From: Actinomycetes bacterium
GTDB lineage: Bacteria; Actinomycetota; Actinomycetes; Nanopelagicales; Nanopelagicaceae
Assembly (NCBI GenBank): GCA_014190015.1
Contig: BJFT01000010.1
Location: 1 to 37,498 of the forward strand
Reading direction: 5' to 3'
Length of the DNA stretch: 37,498 nucleotides
A program made the position numbers and the translations under genes. Of this stretch, positions 1-8,502 are shown in pieces. Position 1 is the first letter of the stretch. Every line of letters starts with the position of its first letter. The notes beneath the pieces were generated by a model that was not told the origin of the DNA, ran no database searches, and saw nothing but the letters and a program-made list of their open reading frames with translations.

Positions 1-1
1 C

Positions 2-691
2 GTAGAACAGCGCGCCGTTAAAGATGCCGGATACGCAGCAGGTGCTCGCAAGGTTTACATCATTGAAGAGCCAATGGCAGCAGCAATTGGTGCAGGACTT
101 CCAATTCACGAACCAACTGGAAACATGGTCGTAGATATTGGTGGCGGTACTACAGAAGTTGCCGTTATTTCACTCGGTGGAATTGTTACTTCTCTATCAA
201 TTCGTGTGGGTGGAGACGAACTTGATCAATCAATTATTAACTGGGTAAAGCGCGAATTCTCATTGCTACTTGGTGAGCGCACAGCCGAAGAAATCAAAAT
301 GGCTATCGGTTCTGCTTATCCACTTCCAGGTGAAAATGATGCGGAAATTCGTGGCCGAGATTTAGCAACAGGTTTACCAAAGACAATTGTTGTATCGGCT
401 GCAGAAATTCGCAAAGCACTCGAAGAACCAGTAAATGCAATTATTAACGCGGTTAAGAGCACTCTAGATAAGTGTCCGCCAGAGCTTGCAAGTGATCTTA
501 TGGATCGCGGAATTGTTCTTACAGGTGGAGGAGCACTTCTTAAGGGCCTCGATGAGCGCTTGCGTAAAGAGACTGGAATGCCAATTCACGTTGCAGAGCG
601 TCCGCTCGATGCAGTTGTAGAAGGTTCCGGAAAATGTATTGAAGAGTTCGAAGCCCTTGAAAAGGTTTTGATCTCTGAGCCTCGTCGATAG
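2..691 (+). CDS. mreB: Rod shape-determining protein MreB, 5'-truncated by window edge
   Basis: Bacterial actin homologue that forms membrane-associated filaments and positions the elongasome. The frame is open from base 2, so only the C-terminal 229 residues are seen; family members are about 340-350 aa, so roughly a third is missing upstream. Visible actin-fold signatures are the phosphate-binding [18 protein letters not shown] near the start and the adenosine-binding [16 protein letters not shown] near the end. An internal ATG at 74 is not the start, because conserved MreB sequence ([16 protein letters not shown]) runs through it. mreC follows after 11 bp, then mreD, mrdA and rodA, the classical elongation operon. 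Nothing is unusual in the visible part. Confidence 0.96.
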   Translation, partial: VEQRAVKDAGYAAGARKVYIIEEPMAAAIGAGLPIHEPTGNMVVDIGGGTTEVAVISLGGIVTSLSIRVGGDELDQSIINWVKREFSLLLGERTAEEIKMAIGSAYPLPGENDAEIRGRDLATGLPKTIVVSAAEIRKALEEPVNAIINAVKSTLDKCPPELASDLMDRGIVLTGGGALLKGLDERLRKETGMPIHVAERPLDAVVEGSGKCIEEFEALEKVLISEPRR

Positions 692-702
692 GTAATTAGT
701 AG

Positions 703-1629
703 ATGCGTTATGGCGGCGAAGGACGCTCGCGCCTCCTACTCATCATTCTTATCGTCACATCTTTATTCTTAATTACCCTTGATCTTCGCGGCGTAAAGAT
801 TCTCGATGGCCTTCGAAGCGGAACACAGAATGTTCTTTCACCATTTCAAAAAGCAGGCTCCACAGTTGTCTCTCCATTTCGCGATTTCTTTGGTGATGTC
901 ACACATTTAGGGCGCACCCGTAATGAGATTGAAAAACTCAAAGCAGACAACGCACGATTGAGAAATCAATTACTTCAGCGAAAGAGTGCTGATGCCGAGT
1001 TGGAGCAACTTAAATCTGTTCTAGACCTTGCAGGACGCGCAGGGTATAAAGTGTTGGCTGCACGCGTAATTTCACAGGGTGCAAGCACAAGCTTTACTCA
1101 GACAATTACTATCGATGTAGGTACTTCCTCAGGAGTTCGACAGAATATGACTGTCGTCTCTGGCGAAGGACTCGTAGGAGTTGTAAAAGAGTCGTACCTG
1201 AATTCAGCACTCATCATGTTGGCTACCGATCCAGATTTTAAAGTCGGTGTAAGAATTGCCGGCACTCAACAAATTGGAATTCTCTCTGGACGTGGTTCGA
1301 AGCGAGCAGATTTACAATTACTTGATAACCAAAAAATCGTAAAAGTTGGTGACGTTCTATTAGCCCGTGGAAGTACAAATAATCGCCCATTTGTTCCAGG
1401 CATCCCTGTTGGAATCATTAGTGCAGTTGATAACACCGCTGGATCTATTGCTCAGACTGCAACCGTAATGCTCTATCCGAATTTTTCAGCACTCGGCGTT
1501 GTAAGCGTTGTCCTCAGTGCAGGCAAGAACAACCCGGGGGATGCCCTTGTTCCCGCTGCACCACAACCAACACCTGTTCCAACAGTTACTATTTTTGCGA
1601 CTCCAACTCCAACGGCGACTACGAAGTAG
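703..1629 (+). CDS. mreC: Rod shape-determining protein MreC
   Basis: Membrane-anchored scaffold that links MreB filaments to PBP2 and RodA outside the membrane. The 308-aa protein has a short basic N-terminus, one membrane segment at about residues 10-30, a coiled-coil stretch at about 70-105 (EIEKLKADNARLRNQLLQ), and the beta-barrel MreC core with GLVGVVKE and GRGSKRADLQLLD-type motifs. Residues from about 284 form a Pro/Thr-rich tail (TPVPTVTIFATPTPTATTK), probably disordered. It starts with ATG 11 bp after mreB. A clear Shine-Dalgarno is not obvious, which fits translation coupled to mreB. mreD starts 7 bp downstream of its stop. Confidence 0.95.
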   Translation: MRYGGEGRSRLLLIILIVTSLFLITLDLRGVKILDGLRSGTQNVLSPFQKAGSTVVSPFRDFFGDVTHLGRTRNEIEKLKADNARLRNQLLQRKSADAELEQLKSVLDLAGRAGYKVLAARVISQGASTSFTQTITIDVGTSSGVRQNMTVVSGEGLVGVVKESYLNSALIMLATDPDFKVGVRIAGTQQIGILSGRGSKRADLQLLDNQKIVKVGDVLLARGSTNNRPFVPGIPVGIISAVDNTAGSIAQTATVMLYPNFSALGVVSVVLSAGKNNPGDALVPAAPQPTPVPTVTIFATPTPTATTK

Positions 1630-1636
1630 CTCAGAG

Positions 1637-2158
1637 ATGTTGGCCAGGCAATTTTCTATTTCATCCTTAATTTTTTTGATCATATTTTTGATTCAAGAGA
1701 GCTTTATCAATCAATTGCGATTGCCAGGCGGTGGATTTTCACTACCTTTACTGATCGCCTTAACTTGGGCAGCACTTAGTACGCCGACGGTTGGCGCACT
1801 GACCGGATTTATCTCTGGATTTTTGATGGATTTATCTCAGAGCTCAAGCGGAGCAATGGGCCATTGGACTCTGCTCATGATTCTTGCATGTTACGTAGTG
1901 GCCTTCTTAGGTTTTGGAAACGATAACGTTCGAGGAAATCCAATTACAAATATTCTTCTTGTTTCATCTGCATCCGTACTCACCCTCATATCTTTTGTTA
2001 TCACTGGATTTCTTCTTGGAGTCTCTTTTGGAAGTTTCTCCAGAGTTCTAATTACCATCCTTGGAAATGGAATTTGGGCTCTCTTTGTTACGCCATTGAT
2101 TCTTCCGATTGTCACTCGACTGCATCGGACACTATTTGGTAATCAGGCTCATATATGA
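1637..2158 (+). CDS. mreD: Rod shape-determining protein MreD
   Basis: Small polytopic membrane protein of the elongasome, 173 aa. I chose ATG 1637 (MLARQFSISSLIFLII). The frame is open further upstream to 1508, but that part lies inside mreC, and hydrophobic MreD-like sequence only begins at 1637. About five membrane segments are visible, with the family-typical pattern GFISGFLMDLSQSSSGAMG in the middle (the xGxxxGLxxDl region). Its TGA overlaps the ATG of mrdA by 4 bp (ATGA), so the two are probably translationally coupled. Identification rests on hydropathy, that motif and its position between mreC and mrdA. Confidence 0.9.
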   Translation: MLARQFSISSLIFLIIFLIQESFINQLRLPGGGFSLPLLIALTWAALSTPTVGALTGFISGFLMDLSQSSSGAMGHWTLLMILACYVVAFLGFGNDNVRGNPITNILLVSSASVLTLISFVITGFLLGVSFGSFSRVLITILGNGIWALFVTPLILPIVTRLHRTLFGNQAHI

Positions 2159-4242
2159 ACCAACGTGTTCGCTTAAGTCTTTTGGTTGTGCAGATATTTG
2201 TTCTGACATTAATGATTGCACTAGTTGGTCGACTCTTTTATTTACAGGTAGCAGCCGCTCCTAAGTACAAAGATGCAGCGCTGAGTATTCAAAGCAGAGA
2301 TGTTATAAATCCTGCTATTCGAGGTCTTATTGTTGATTCATCAGGTGTACCGCTAGCTCTAAACCGCGTTGGACTTGCAATTACCGTTGATCGAATTACT
2401 TTGGATAAGCAACCGGATAAAGGCACGCGAGTTTTGGCGAATGTCTCTTCACTTCTCGGCTTGTCATACACCGATGTGTATCGTGCAACACGTTTGTGCG
2501 GAGAGTTGCCAAAGTACGACAAAGCAGGTTGTTGGACTGGTTCTAGGTACCAACCTATTCCAATCACAAAAGAAGCAGATCCAGAAATTGCGCTACAAAT
2601 TGTCGAACGCACAAATGAGTATCCTGGAATTGGTGCAACTCCAGTTGCAATTCGAAATTATCCAGGTTATGCCGGAGTCAATGCTGCACATGAATTGGGA
2701 TACGTCGGACCCGTAACAGAAGAGGATTTATCTGGAATAAATGGTCGCTCGTACTATCGCAGCGAAACAATCGGAAAGACTGGACTCGAATACCAATACG
2801 ATTCTTATCTACGCGGCACACCAGGAATTAGAACAGTAATTGTGGATCGTAAAGAATCCATCACACGTGAAAGTCAGAACACACAACCTATTGGCGGAAA
2901 TCACTTAGTTACGAGTTTGGATGTTCGTTTGCAAGCCGGTGTTGAAAAAGCACTTTCTGATGCGGTTGGTCGCGCACGAGCTAGTGGCTACCCGGGAGAT
3001 TCAGGTGCTGCCGTTGTTATGGATATCCGCAATGGACAAATTTTGGCAATGGCTTCGTATCCAACCTATGACCCAAATTCGTGGGAAAAGGGTTTATCAG
3101 TAAAAGATGCAAAAGCACTCTTTAGTGAAAAAAATAATGTGCCTGCTTTATCTAGACCGTTACAAGGTTTATTTGCCCCGGCATCAACTTTTAAAACTGT
3201 TTCAGTTGTTGCAGCAGCAAATGCGGGCTATAACCTCAATGCAATTTATAACTGTCCTTCAGAGACGCAAATTGGTAATCGTGCTTTCCGAAACTTTGAT
3301 AGCAAAGCTCTGGGGCGTATCAGCATGAAAAAAGCCATCGCCGTTTCATGTGACACTATTTGGTATCAGATTGCTTATGATGAATGGGTTCGAGATGGTG
3401 GATTAAAGCCAAAATCTAACCCAAATGATTATTTCTTCAAGGCAGCGCAAGGATTCCAAGTAGATAAGAAAACAGAAATTGATTTGCCATCTGAACTTGC
3501 AGGACGCTTAGCTAATCGTGAATGGCGCAAAGATTGGTATAAAGAGAATAAAGATTTTTACTGCAATTACAAAGAGCGAGCTCAGAAGAGTCAGTTAACG
3601 ACATTTCTCATTGAATTAGCCCGTGAAAACTGTCTAGACGGAGACAAAATTCGAGCAGGTGATGCTGTTAACTTCTCTATTGGACAAGGCGACACTCTCA
3701 TTACGCCACTTAAGTTAACTCAGATGTATGCAGCACTTGGCAATGGTGGAAAAATAATGCGTCCAAGTGTTGCTAAAGCGATTGTTTCAACCGATGGAAA
3801 GATAATTAAGAAGATTGAGCCAAAACAACTTGGAACCCTTCCCGCAACCCCAGCGACCTTGAAATTCTTAGAAGCCTCACTCCGAGAAGTAGTTACTGCC
3901 GGAACAGGAACGGGAGCCTTTGCGGGATTCCCGATTGCAATCAGCGGCAAAACTGGAACTGCGCAAGTATTTGGTCGAAATGCGAATGGTTCATTAAAGG
4001 CAGATACATCGTGGTTTGCATCCTTTGGTCCAACACAAAATCCTCGTTATGCAGTTGTGATGATGGTTAGCCAAGGTGGTTTTGGTGCATCTGTCAGTGG
4101 TGTGGGAGTTCGCAAAATCTATGAAACTTTATTTGGTGTCACAGGATCAAGAATTGATCCAGCAAAGGCTATATTTCCTGATGGAAAACCACCGGTGAAA
4201 ATTCCGAAGATTTCACCCGCTACAAAATTGAAGGAGGACTAA
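2155..4242 (+). CDS. mrdA: Penicillin-binding protein 2 (elongation-specific transpeptidase)
   Basis: Class B PBP that cross-links peptidoglycan during side-wall growth, working with RodA. The 695-aa protein has one N-terminal membrane anchor (about residues 8-30), a dimerisation/pedestal domain, and a transpeptidase domain with the catalytic STFK tetrad at S344-K347, the second motif S398-C399-D400, and KTGT at K599-T602. An SxD second motif is usual for PBP2-type enzymes, so it is not a defect. It overlaps mreD by 4 bp and its TAA overlaps the ATG of rodA by one base (TAATG), indicating coupled translation of the transpeptidase with its glycosyltransferase partner. A short insert around residues 460-500 (KDFYCNYKERAQ) is lineage-specific as far as I can tell. 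Confidence 0.95.
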   Translation: MNQRVRLSLLVVQIFVLTLMIALVGRLFYLQVAAAPKYKDAALSIQSRDVINPAIRGLIVDSSGVPLALNRVGLAITVDRITLDKQPDKGTRVLANVSSLLGLSYTDVYRATRLCGELPKYDKAGCWTGSRYQPIPITKEADPEIALQIVERTNEYPGIGATPVAIRNYPGYAGVNAAHELGYVGPVTEEDLSGINGRSYYRSETIGKTGLEYQYDSYLRGTPGIRTVIVDRKESITRESQNTQPIGGNHLVTSLDVRLQAGVEKALSDAVGRARASGYPGDSGAAVVMDIRNGQILAMASYPTYDPNSWEKGLSVKDAKALFSEKNNVPALSRPLQGLFAPASTFKTVSVVAAANAGYNLNAIYNCPSETQIGNRAFRNFDSKALGRISMKKAIAVSCDTIWYQIAYDEWVRDGGLKPKSNPNDYFFKAAQGFQVDKKTEIDLPSELAGRLANREWRKDWYKENKDFYCNYKERAQKSQLTTFLIELARENCLDGDKIRAGDAVNFSIGQGDTLITPLKLTQMYAALGNGGKIMRPSVAKAIVSTDGKIIKKIEPKQLGTLPATPATLKFLEASLREVVTAGTGTGAFAGFPIAISGKTGTAQVFGRNANGSLKADTSWFASFGPTQNPRYAVVMMVSQGGFGASVSGVGVRKIYETLFGVTGSRIDPAKAIFPDGKPPVKIPKISPATKLKED

Positions 4243-5402
4243 TGAGTTCTCTATCAACGCGCAATCTTTATCGCCGTAGATCTCGAGGTTCAGTATTTAC
4301 AGGATTTGATCCGATTCTCACAGCTGCAGTAGCTGCGCTTTTAGTAATCGGAACGCTCCTTGTTTACGCGGCAACTCGTGATTGGTATGCCTCAAATGGT
4401 TTAGATCCACAGTATTACTTAAAGCGCCACGTGTTAAATATTTTAATTGGAGTTCTGCTTGCATGGGGAACCACAATTATTGATTACCGTTTACTGCGTG
4501 CATACACTCCAATTTTGTGGGGACTAGGCGTTTTAGGTTTGATTATTGTTTTGATACCTGGCCTTGGGGCAGAAGTAAATGGCGCAAAAGCATGGATTGC
4601 ATTACCGGGTGGATTTCAGATTCAACCTGCTGAATTAGCGAAGATTTCAATCATTGTTGGTATGTCCATGATTCTCTCTGAGCGCACACACGACAGTAAT
4701 GAACCTACTTCAAGAGATGTCTTACAAGCACTCCTGGTTGCAGGCATTCCAGTTGTATTCATCCTTCTGCAACCTGACATGGGAACTGTATTTATCATCA
4801 GCGCATCCGTCGTAACGATTATTGCCGTCTCTGGTGCCTCTTCGCGTTGGGTTGTCGCTCTATTGCTCATCGCAATCATAGGAGCCTTTGGTGCCACTAA
4901 AGCTGGTGTGATTAATTCATACCAAGTTAATCGCTTGCAATCATTTGTTAATCCAAATGCAGATACGCAGGGAAGTGGCTATCAACTTCGCCAAGCCCGA
5001 ATCACCGTGGGTTCTGGTGGATTATTTGGCACTGGCTTATTTGATGGACCACAAACTAATGGACGATTTGTTCCAGAGCAACAGACAGACTTTATTTTCA
5101 CTGTTGCAGGTGAACAGTTTGGTTTTGTAGGCAGCGCCGGAATTGTTTTACTTTATTTGATTATTCTGATGCGCGCCTTTGCAATTGCCCGAAGAGCTAA
5201 TGATCCATATGGAAGGCTTGTGGCAACTGGTGTAACCGCATGGTTTGCTTTTCAAATATTTGAAAATATAGGTATGACATTGGGATTAATGCCGATGACC
5301 GGTGTTCCGCTTCCATTCATTTCTTACGGCGGATCAAGTATGTTTGCAACGCTCATTGGTTTTGGTTTATTGCAAAACGTGCATGCGCGACACCGCGGAT
5401 AA
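4242..5402 (+). CDS. rodA: Peptidoglycan glycosyltransferase RodA (SEDS family)
   Basis: SEDS polymerase that makes glycan strands from lipid II, paired with PBP2. The 386-aa protein has about ten membrane segments after a basic N-terminus. Conserved SEDS features include FQIQPAELAKISII (the Glu of the QPAE motif), the extracellular loop with GSGGLFGTGLFDGPQ, the catalytic Asp in QQTDFIFTVAGEQFG, and the C-terminal PFISYGGSS. Its start overlaps the mrdA stop by one base, and the preceding AAGGAGG lies within mrdA, giving a strong ribosome binding site (GAAGGAGGACTA before ATG). It is the last gene of the mre operon; a 210-bp gap follows before rne. Confidence 0.95.
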   Translation: MSSLSTRNLYRRRSRGSVFTGFDPILTAAVAALLVIGTLLVYAATRDWYASNGLDPQYYLKRHVLNILIGVLLAWGTTIIDYRLLRAYTPILWGLGVLGLIIVLIPGLGAEVNGAKAWIALPGGFQIQPAELAKISIIVGMSMILSERTHDSNEPTSRDVLQALLVAGIPVVFILLQPDMGTVFIISASVVTIIAVSGASSRWVVALLLIAIIGAFGATKAGVINSYQVNRLQSFVNPNADTQGSGYQLRQARITVGSGGLFGTGLFDGPQTNGRFVPEQQTDFIFTVAGEQFGFVGSAGIVLLYLIILMRAFAIARRANDPYGRLVATGVTAWFAFQIFENIGMTLGLMPMTGVPLPFISYGGSSMFATLIGFGLLQNVHARHRG

Positions 5403-5591
5403 TCAGGTAATTACGCTCAATTTGCTCCTTACTTGGGTTTAGCCTCAACATCTGCCATACTTACACCACAGTTCAGCGCGGCTCGCGAGCACTTCGCGGT
5501 AAAGCCCAAGCGCGAACTCATAGAAGATTTGCTTGATGAGTTAGTTCTTTTCGAAGTTCGAATCAATTCAAGCCAGAGCGCGTTTACTTAA
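5403..5591 (+). other. Open reading stretch directly after the rodA stop, in the same frame
   Basis: The rodA-rne gap stays open for 62 codons in the rodA frame after the TAA at 5400-5402, ending at TAA 5589-5591. It has no start codon of its own at the left end and no clear ribosome binding site. Part of its translation looks protein-like (AAREHFAVKPKRELIEDLL, then DELVLFEVRINSS). In many Actinobacteria radical-SAM and DUF2344 genes sit between rodA and rne; they are absent here. This stretch may be a remnant of a deleted gene, an untranslated rne leader, or chance. I do not recognise the peptide. Confidence 0.25.
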
Positions 5592-5595
5592 ACGC
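5580..5595 (+). promoter_or_regulatory. Hairpin just upstream of the rne ribosome binding site
   Basis: GCGTTT, loop ACTT, AAACGC forms a perfect 6-bp stem with a 4-nt loop, ending a few bases before the AGAGGA ribosome binding site of rne. No T-run follows, so it is not a terminator. RNase E mRNAs in other bacteria are autoregulated through 5' leader hairpins; a similar role here is only a guess. Confidence 0.3.
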
Positions 5596-5612
5596 ATAGA
5601 GGATTTGGTGCC

Positions 5613-7694
5613 ATGGCTATTGAGCCAAAAACGCCGCGCAAGCGTGCGGCTAAGAAAGCTAGTTCAAAAAAATCAGATGCAATTGAGAGTACTGACGTTG
5701 CTGAAACTAAGAGCGCAACAAAGAAGAAATCTGCATCTATTCCTGTTCCAATGTTTCAAGCAGCACCGGTAGCTGAAAAAGCTGCACGCCCTGCAAAGAA
5801 AGCTGCACCTGAACCAGTAGCCGAGGATTCAGGTGAAGATGATTCACGCGCTGGCAGAAATCGCCGCCGCCGACGTGGTGGTCGTGGTCGCCGAAAAGGT
5901 GGAGCAGATACTGCTGAAACATCAAATGAGAATTCAACAACACCATTAACTGAAGATTCTGAAGAATCTACAACTCATCGCCGCCGTCGACGTCGTCGCG
6001 CAACTGGTGAAGGCGTTGTTCCTGGTGAGACTGTTGAAGAAGATGGCGTGCTCACTGTTGTAAAGGTTCGTGAAGTTCGCGAACGGACTCCTCGGGTTGA
6101 AGCACGTCGAGGTCGTCGTGATCGCTCAGAACGTTCAGAACGTGGAGAACGCCGCGAATATCGTGAACCGTATCGCCGCCGCGGAACAATAATCACAGAC
6201 TCCGAATTTTTGGCACGTCGCGAAAATGTTGATCGCGAAATGGTTGTTCGCCAGATTGATGACCGCATTCAAATTGCAGTTATCGAAGACAAGGTAATGG
6301 TTGAGCACTACGTAAACCGCAATAGCAATGTGTCCTACGTCGGTAACGTCTATCTTGGACGCGTTCAAAACGTACTTCCTTCAATGGAAGCTGCATTCGT
6401 AGATATTGGCAAAGGCCGAAACGCTGTGCTCTATGCCGGTGAAGTAAATTGGGATGCTGCAGGTATCTCTGAATCAGAACCACGCAAAATTGAAATGGTT
6501 TTAAAGACAGGACAGCCTGTACTTGTTCAAGTAACAAAAGATCCAATTGGCCAAAAGGGTGCACGTTTAACTAGCCAAATTTCTCTTCCAGGTCGTTACG
6601 TTGTCTACGTTCCTGGTGGCGGAATGAGTGGAATCAGTCGCAGCCTTCCAGAGCAAGAGCGCAATCGCCTTAAGGCAATCTTAAAAGATTTAATTCCTGA
6701 AGGAGCTGGAGTAATTGTTCGTACAGCTGCAGAAGGTGCAAGTGAAGAAGAGATTACTAGCGACGTAGCTCGTTTGAAATCTCAGTGGGAAGATATTTAT
6801 CAGAAATCTGAAAACCCAAACTTCCACGCACCGACAGCTCTTTATTCTGAGCCAGATCTTGCAGTGCGCGTTATCCGCGATATCTTCAACGAAGATTTCC
6901 GCAAGCTCACAGTTCAAGGCAGCCAGGCGTATGAAGAAATCAGTAACTACCTTGGGTTCATTGCTCCAGAGTTAGTCTCTAAATTAGAGAAATACACAGG
7001 CACCGGAGATTTATTCGCCGAGTATCGCGTAGAAGAACAGTTGTCTAAGGCATTTGATCGCAAGGTTTACTTACCATCAGGTGGATCACTAGTTATCGAT
7101 CGCACAGAGGCAATGATTGTTATTGACGTCAACACAGGTAAATTCATCGGTAAGGGTGGAAACCTCGAAGAGACAGTCACGAAAAATAACCTTGAAGCAG
7201 CAGAAGAAATTGCTCGCCAACTTCGCTTACGCGACTTAGGTGGAATCGTTGTTATTGACTTCATCGACATGATTCTTGAATCAAATCGAGAAGCAGTTCT
7301 GCGCAGACTTGTTGAGTGTCTTGGACGAGATCGCACAAAGCACCAGGTTGCAGAAGTTACTTCTCTAGGTTTAGTTCAGATGACTCGTAAGCGGGTCGGA
7401 CAAGGACTTATCGAAGCGTTCTCAACAACATGTGATTCATGTTCTGGCCGTGGAATTCATATTCATACAGAACCTGTGAAGATGAAGGCACCGATGCCAC
7501 AAGTTAATTCACAATCTGCATCCCATGAAGATGTTGAAGAAGAAGCGGCAACAGGACATGAATTTATTGAAGTACAAAATGATGATTTAGCAGTGCCTGA
7601 AATAAAGAAGGATTCACAGAATCAAAAGCCTGGTGGTCGCAAACGCCGCCGAGCCGTGAGCACCGGAGTAGTCACTCCTGGCTCTGCGGAATGA
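5613..7694 (+). CDS. rne: Ribonuclease E/G family endoribonuclease
   Basis: Endonuclease for mRNA turnover and rRNA processing. The 693-aa protein begins with about 190 residues of low-complexity, Lys/Ala-rich then Arg/Gly-rich sequence (NRRRRRGGRGRRKGG; HRRRRRRRA), likely disordered and RNA-binding. The catalytic core follows: an S1 domain (NVYLGRVQNVLPSMEAAFVDIG), the 5'-sensor/RNase H-like region, catalytic D505 in IDVNTGKF and D549 in VVIDFIDM (counterparts of E. coli D303 and D346), and the Zn-link CDSC at C607/C610. A short acidic then basic tail ends the protein. It is compact compared with many actinobacterial RNase E proteins of about 1000 aa. Start ATG 5613 is preceded by AGAGGA. 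rplU and rpmA follow, a standard actinobacterial order. Confidence 0.94.
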   Translation: MAIEPKTPRKRAAKKASSKKSDAIESTDVAETKSATKKKSASIPVPMFQAAPVAEKAARPAKKAAPEPVAEDSGEDDSRAGRNRRRRRGGRGRRKGGADTAETSNENSTTPLTEDSEESTTHRRRRRRRATGEGVVPGETVEEDGVLTVVKVREVRERTPRVEARRGRRDRSERSERGERREYREPYRRRGTIITDSEFLARRENVDREMVVRQIDDRIQIAVIEDKVMVEHYVNRNSNVSYVGNVYLGRVQNVLPSMEAAFVDIGKGRNAVLYAGEVNWDAAGISESEPRKIEMVLKTGQPVLVQVTKDPIGQKGARLTSQISLPGRYVVYVPGGGMSGISRSLPEQERNRLKAILKDLIPEGAGVIVRTAAEGASEEEITSDVARLKSQWEDIYQKSENPNFHAPTALYSEPDLAVRVIRDIFNEDFRKLTVQGSQAYEEISNYLGFIAPELVSKLEKYTGTGDLFAEYRVEEQLSKAFDRKVYLPSGGSLVIDRTEAMIVIDVNTGKFIGKGGNLEETVTKNNLEAAEEIARQLRLRDLGGIVVIDFIDMILESNREAVLRRLVECLGRDRTKHQVAEVTSLGLVQMTRKRVGQGLIEAFSTTCDSCSGRGIHIHTEPVKMKAPMPQVNSQSASHEDVEEEAATGHEFIEVQNDDLAVPEIKKDSQNQKPGGRKRRRAVSTGVVTPGSAE

Positions 7695-7713
7695 GCATAA
7701 AACCCGACTCAGT

Positions 7714-7743
7714 TTGACCCGTGGGTGCGGTTCTCCGTACCCT
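7714..7743 (+). promoter_or_regulatory. Predicted rplU promoter
   Basis: TTGACC at 7714-7719 and TACCCT at 7738-7743 are separated by 18 bp and resemble actinobacterial -35 and TANNNT -10 boxes. Transcription would begin near 7750. The same bases contain an 8-bp hairpin (GGGTGCGG, TTCT, CCGTACCC at 7723-7742, one G-U pair) that would only exist in read-through RNA from rne. Confidence 0.45.
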
Positions 7744-7747
7744 TAGC

Positions 7748-7780
7748 GCCTGCCCGATTCGCACGACGTGCTGATCAGGC
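7748..7780 (+). promoter_or_regulatory. Structured rplU 5' leader
   Basis: GCCTG (7748-7752) pairs with CAGGC (7776-7780), enclosing a second stem GCAC/GTGC (7761-7764 and 7768-7771) around a GAC loop. The element lies at the predicted transcript start and about 20 nt before the GTG of rplU. Ribosomal protein operons often carry autoregulatory leaders; I cannot match this one to a known family. Confidence 0.4.
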
Positions 7781-7801
7781 CTTACGAAGTGGAGTAGTTA
7801 C

Positions 7802-8110
7802 GTGTACGCAATCGTGAAAGCTGGCGGACGCCAGGAGAAAGTCACTGTTGGAGAGACAATTCTTGTCGATCACCTTGATAGCAAGAGTGGTGCAACAGTT
7901 TCATTTTCTGCTGTCCTAGTTGTCGATGGCGCAACTGTTACTTCAGACCCAAAGGCACTCTCTTCAGTCAAGGTAACTGGTGAAGTTATTGATGATGTTA
8001 AGGGTCCAAAGATCGATATCTTGCGTTACAAGAACAAGACCGGTTACCGCCGTCGTCAAGGTTTTCGTGCGCAACATACTCGCGTAAAAATTACAGCTAT
8101 TAATATTTAA
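7802..8110 (+). CDS. rplU: 50S ribosomal protein L21
   Basis: Large-subunit protein that binds 23S rRNA. The 102-aa product [18 protein letters not shown] with the C-terminal signature [19 protein letters not shown] is a full-length L21. It starts with GTG at 7802 after GGAG at 7791-7794, spaced 7 nt. It is followed after 40 bp by rpmA, the invariant L21-L27 pair, and preceded by a structured leader that may let a ribosomal protein regulate the unit. Confidence 0.97.
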   Translation: MYAIVKAGGRQEKVTVGETILVDHLDSKSGATVSFSAVLVVDGATVTSDPKALSSVKVTGEVIDDVKGPKIDILRYKNKTGYRRRQGFRAQHTRVKITAINI

Positions 8111-8150
8111 CCAATAAGTATCCAACCGAGACGTCAATAGGAGTTGAGCA

Positions 8151-8405
8151 ATGGCAAGTAAAAAGGGTGTCTCCTCGACACGTAACGGTCGCGATTCAAA
8201 TGCGCAGTACCTCGGTATTAAGCGCTTCGGTGGTCAGGTTGTTAACAGCGGTGAAATTCTTGTTCGCCAACGTGGAACCAAGTTTCACCCGGGTGCAAAT
8301 GTTGGTCGTGGCAAAGATGACACTCTCTTCGCTCTAGCAGCAGGAGCAGTTGAATTCGGTCGCGCTCGCGGACGCAACGTAGTGAATGTGGTTCCAGTAG
8401 CTTAA
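8151..8405 (+). CDS. rpmA: 50S ribosomal protein L27
   Basis: Large-subunit protein whose N-terminus reaches the peptidyl transferase centre. The 84-aa product [20 protein letters not shown] has the normal N-terminus without the cleavable extension found in Firmicutes, and the family motif [22 protein letters not shown] in the middle. A ribosome binding site AGGAG precedes ATG 8151. An intrinsic terminator follows 16 bp after the stop, closing the rne/rplU/rpmA unit. Confidence 0.97.
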   Translation: MASKKGVSSTRNGRDSNAQYLGIKRFGGQVVNSGEILVRQRGTKFHPGANVGRGKDDTLFALAAGAVEFGRARGRNVVNVVPVA

Positions 8406-8420
8406 TTTTCGGTTCTTACG

Positions 8421-8457
8421 AAAGAGCGAGCCGCGTTCAAGTGCGGCTCGCTTTTTT
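8421..8457 (+). terminator. Intrinsic terminator after rpmA
   Basis: GCGAGCCGC (8426-8434), loop GTTCAAGT, GCGGCTCGC (8443-8451) is a perfect 9-bp GC-rich stem followed by six T. Flanking A residues (8421-8425) can extend the stem into the T-run. It is the only strong stand-alone terminator I find in the window. Confidence 0.92.
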
Positions 8458-8502
8458 ATTTCATTAGAAAATTATTAACAGATTAAAGAGAGGAAAACGT
8501 AG

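Noticed and set aside
1508-1636. Upstream extension of the mreD frame within mreC
   Set aside because: Composition is that of mreC in another frame (Leu/Arg/His-rich) and the MreD membrane segments begin after ATG 1637.
3342-3353. SCD instead of SxN in PBP2 as a damaged active site
   Set aside because: SxD at this motif is usual for elongation-specific PBP2 enzymes.
7723-7742. 8-bp hairpin with TTCT loop after rne, as a terminator
   Set aside because: No T-run follows (next bases TTAGCG), and it overlaps a good promoter-like pair; kept only as a note to the rplU promoter.
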